A stretch of DNA of 13,215 nucleotides from NCBI GenBank assembly GCA_964370315.1, contig CAYJIS010000055.1, positions 1 through 13,215 of the forward strand. The letters are read 5' to 3'. Source of the stretch: CAYJFX01 sp964370315. GTDB lineage: Bacteria; Spirochaetota; Spirochaetia; Treponematales; Treponemataceae. The position numbers and the translations under genes were made by a program. This document shows positions 13,072 through 13,215 of the stretch, in pieces. The notes beneath the pieces are model-generated. The model did no database searches. It saw only the letters and a list, made by a program, of their open reading frames with translations, and was not told the origin of the DNA. The first letter of the stretch is position 1; each line of letters opens with the position of its first letter.

Positions 13072-13215
13072 ATGAAAGTTTTTTATCATAGACACGATGA
13101 TTCAGATGGATTTTTCCATGATGACCGCGGGCATGACCATCATGATCACCACCACGAAGGCGATTCTTGCTGTGCAAGTGAAACTGTAATTGAAGAGGAC
13201 TCTTGTGGTTGCTGT
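13072..13215 (+). CDS. 5' end of a His/Cys-rich metal-related gene, possibly a heavy-metal P-type ATPase (partial)
   Basis: Only the first 48 codons are in the window; the frame is open at the edge. The ATG at 13072 has AGGAG seven bases upstream. Residues 6-28 contain nine histidines and many aspartates (HDHHDHHH at 21-28), and residues 33-48 contain five cysteines (SCC, then SCGCC at the edge). Such N-terminal metal-binding stretches occur on zinc/cadmium/lead P1B-type ATPases, cation-diffusion facilitators and some metallochaperones. Placement straight after a zinc-type SmtB/ArsR repressor and the lack of a signal peptide favour a metal exporter. The transmembrane and ATPase parts lie outside, so the family is inference. 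Confidence 0.6.
   Translation, partial: MKVFYHRHDDSDGFFHDDRGHDHHDHHHEGDSCCASETVIEEDSCGCC

Noticed and set aside
13120..13160. CAT/GAT/CAC triplet run considered as a microsatellite or CRISPR-like repeat
   Set aside because: It is the coding sequence of the His/Asp cluster in frame with a good start; there are no regular spacers.
12923..13177. 84-codon minus-strand open frame at the right edge
   Set aside because: It is antisense to both the repressor end and the His-rich gene; its His/Gly-rich part only mirrors the GAT/CAC repeats on the plus strand.

Overview
The window looks like chromosomal DNA from a low-GC, double-membraned bacterium, most likely a spirochaete of the Treponema/Spirochaeta group. 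The main pointers are a cysteine-free, signal-peptide-bearing beta-barrel outer-membrane protein of the FadL/PorV-like type, lipoproteins with relaxed lipoboxes, and a soluble class III adenylate cyclase with an N-terminal zinc-ribbon (DUF5939-like) domain. Promoters are near-consensus sigma-70 type and most genes have AGGAG ribosome binding sites. The taxonomic call is inference; no rRNA or other marker gene is present. I see no mobile element, tRNA or CRISPR array.

Layout. The left edge holds the probable 3' end of a plus-strand gene (ends at 71), a bidirectional terminator, then a minus-strand iron-dependent alcohol dehydrogenase (121-1341). Next is a minus-strand three-gene ABC importer: lipoprotein (3277-4278), permease (2269-3183) and ATPase (1469-2272). 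It resembles the ABC_sub_bind systems that import aromatic amino acids in Firmicutes, and it is driven by a strong promoter with a dyad across the -35. Divergently, a YczE-like membrane protein and a CPA2-type cation:proton antiporter form a two-gene operon (4433-6256). A shared terminator separates it from the outer-membrane barrel protein on the minus strand (6344-7663). That gene is divergent from the adenylate cyclase (7869-8957). A stand-alone sugar-importer ATPase of the MsmK/UgpC type follows (9111-10223) with its own promoter and terminator.

Right part. Three genes at 10327-12602 look like one extracytoplasmic redox module: a TlpA-like thioredoxin lipoprotein, a 55-residue membrane peptide ending in a CLECIGIG motif (CD1871A-type CXXC protein), and a membrane polyferredoxin related to NapH/CcoG. 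The sequence suggests electrons could pass between cytoplasmic iron-sulphur clusters and exported thiols. Substrates and direction are unknown. This is the most interesting poorly characterised system here.

Right edge. An ArsR/SmtB-type repressor (12696-12989) has a complete alpha-5 zinc site (D81, H83, H94, E97). Its promoter carries a textbook 12-2-12 operator. It precedes a gene cut by the window edge (from 13072) whose first 48 residues are very rich in His, Asp and Cys. This is very probably a zinc/heavy-metal homeostasis operon, possibly with a metal-exporting P-type ATPase.
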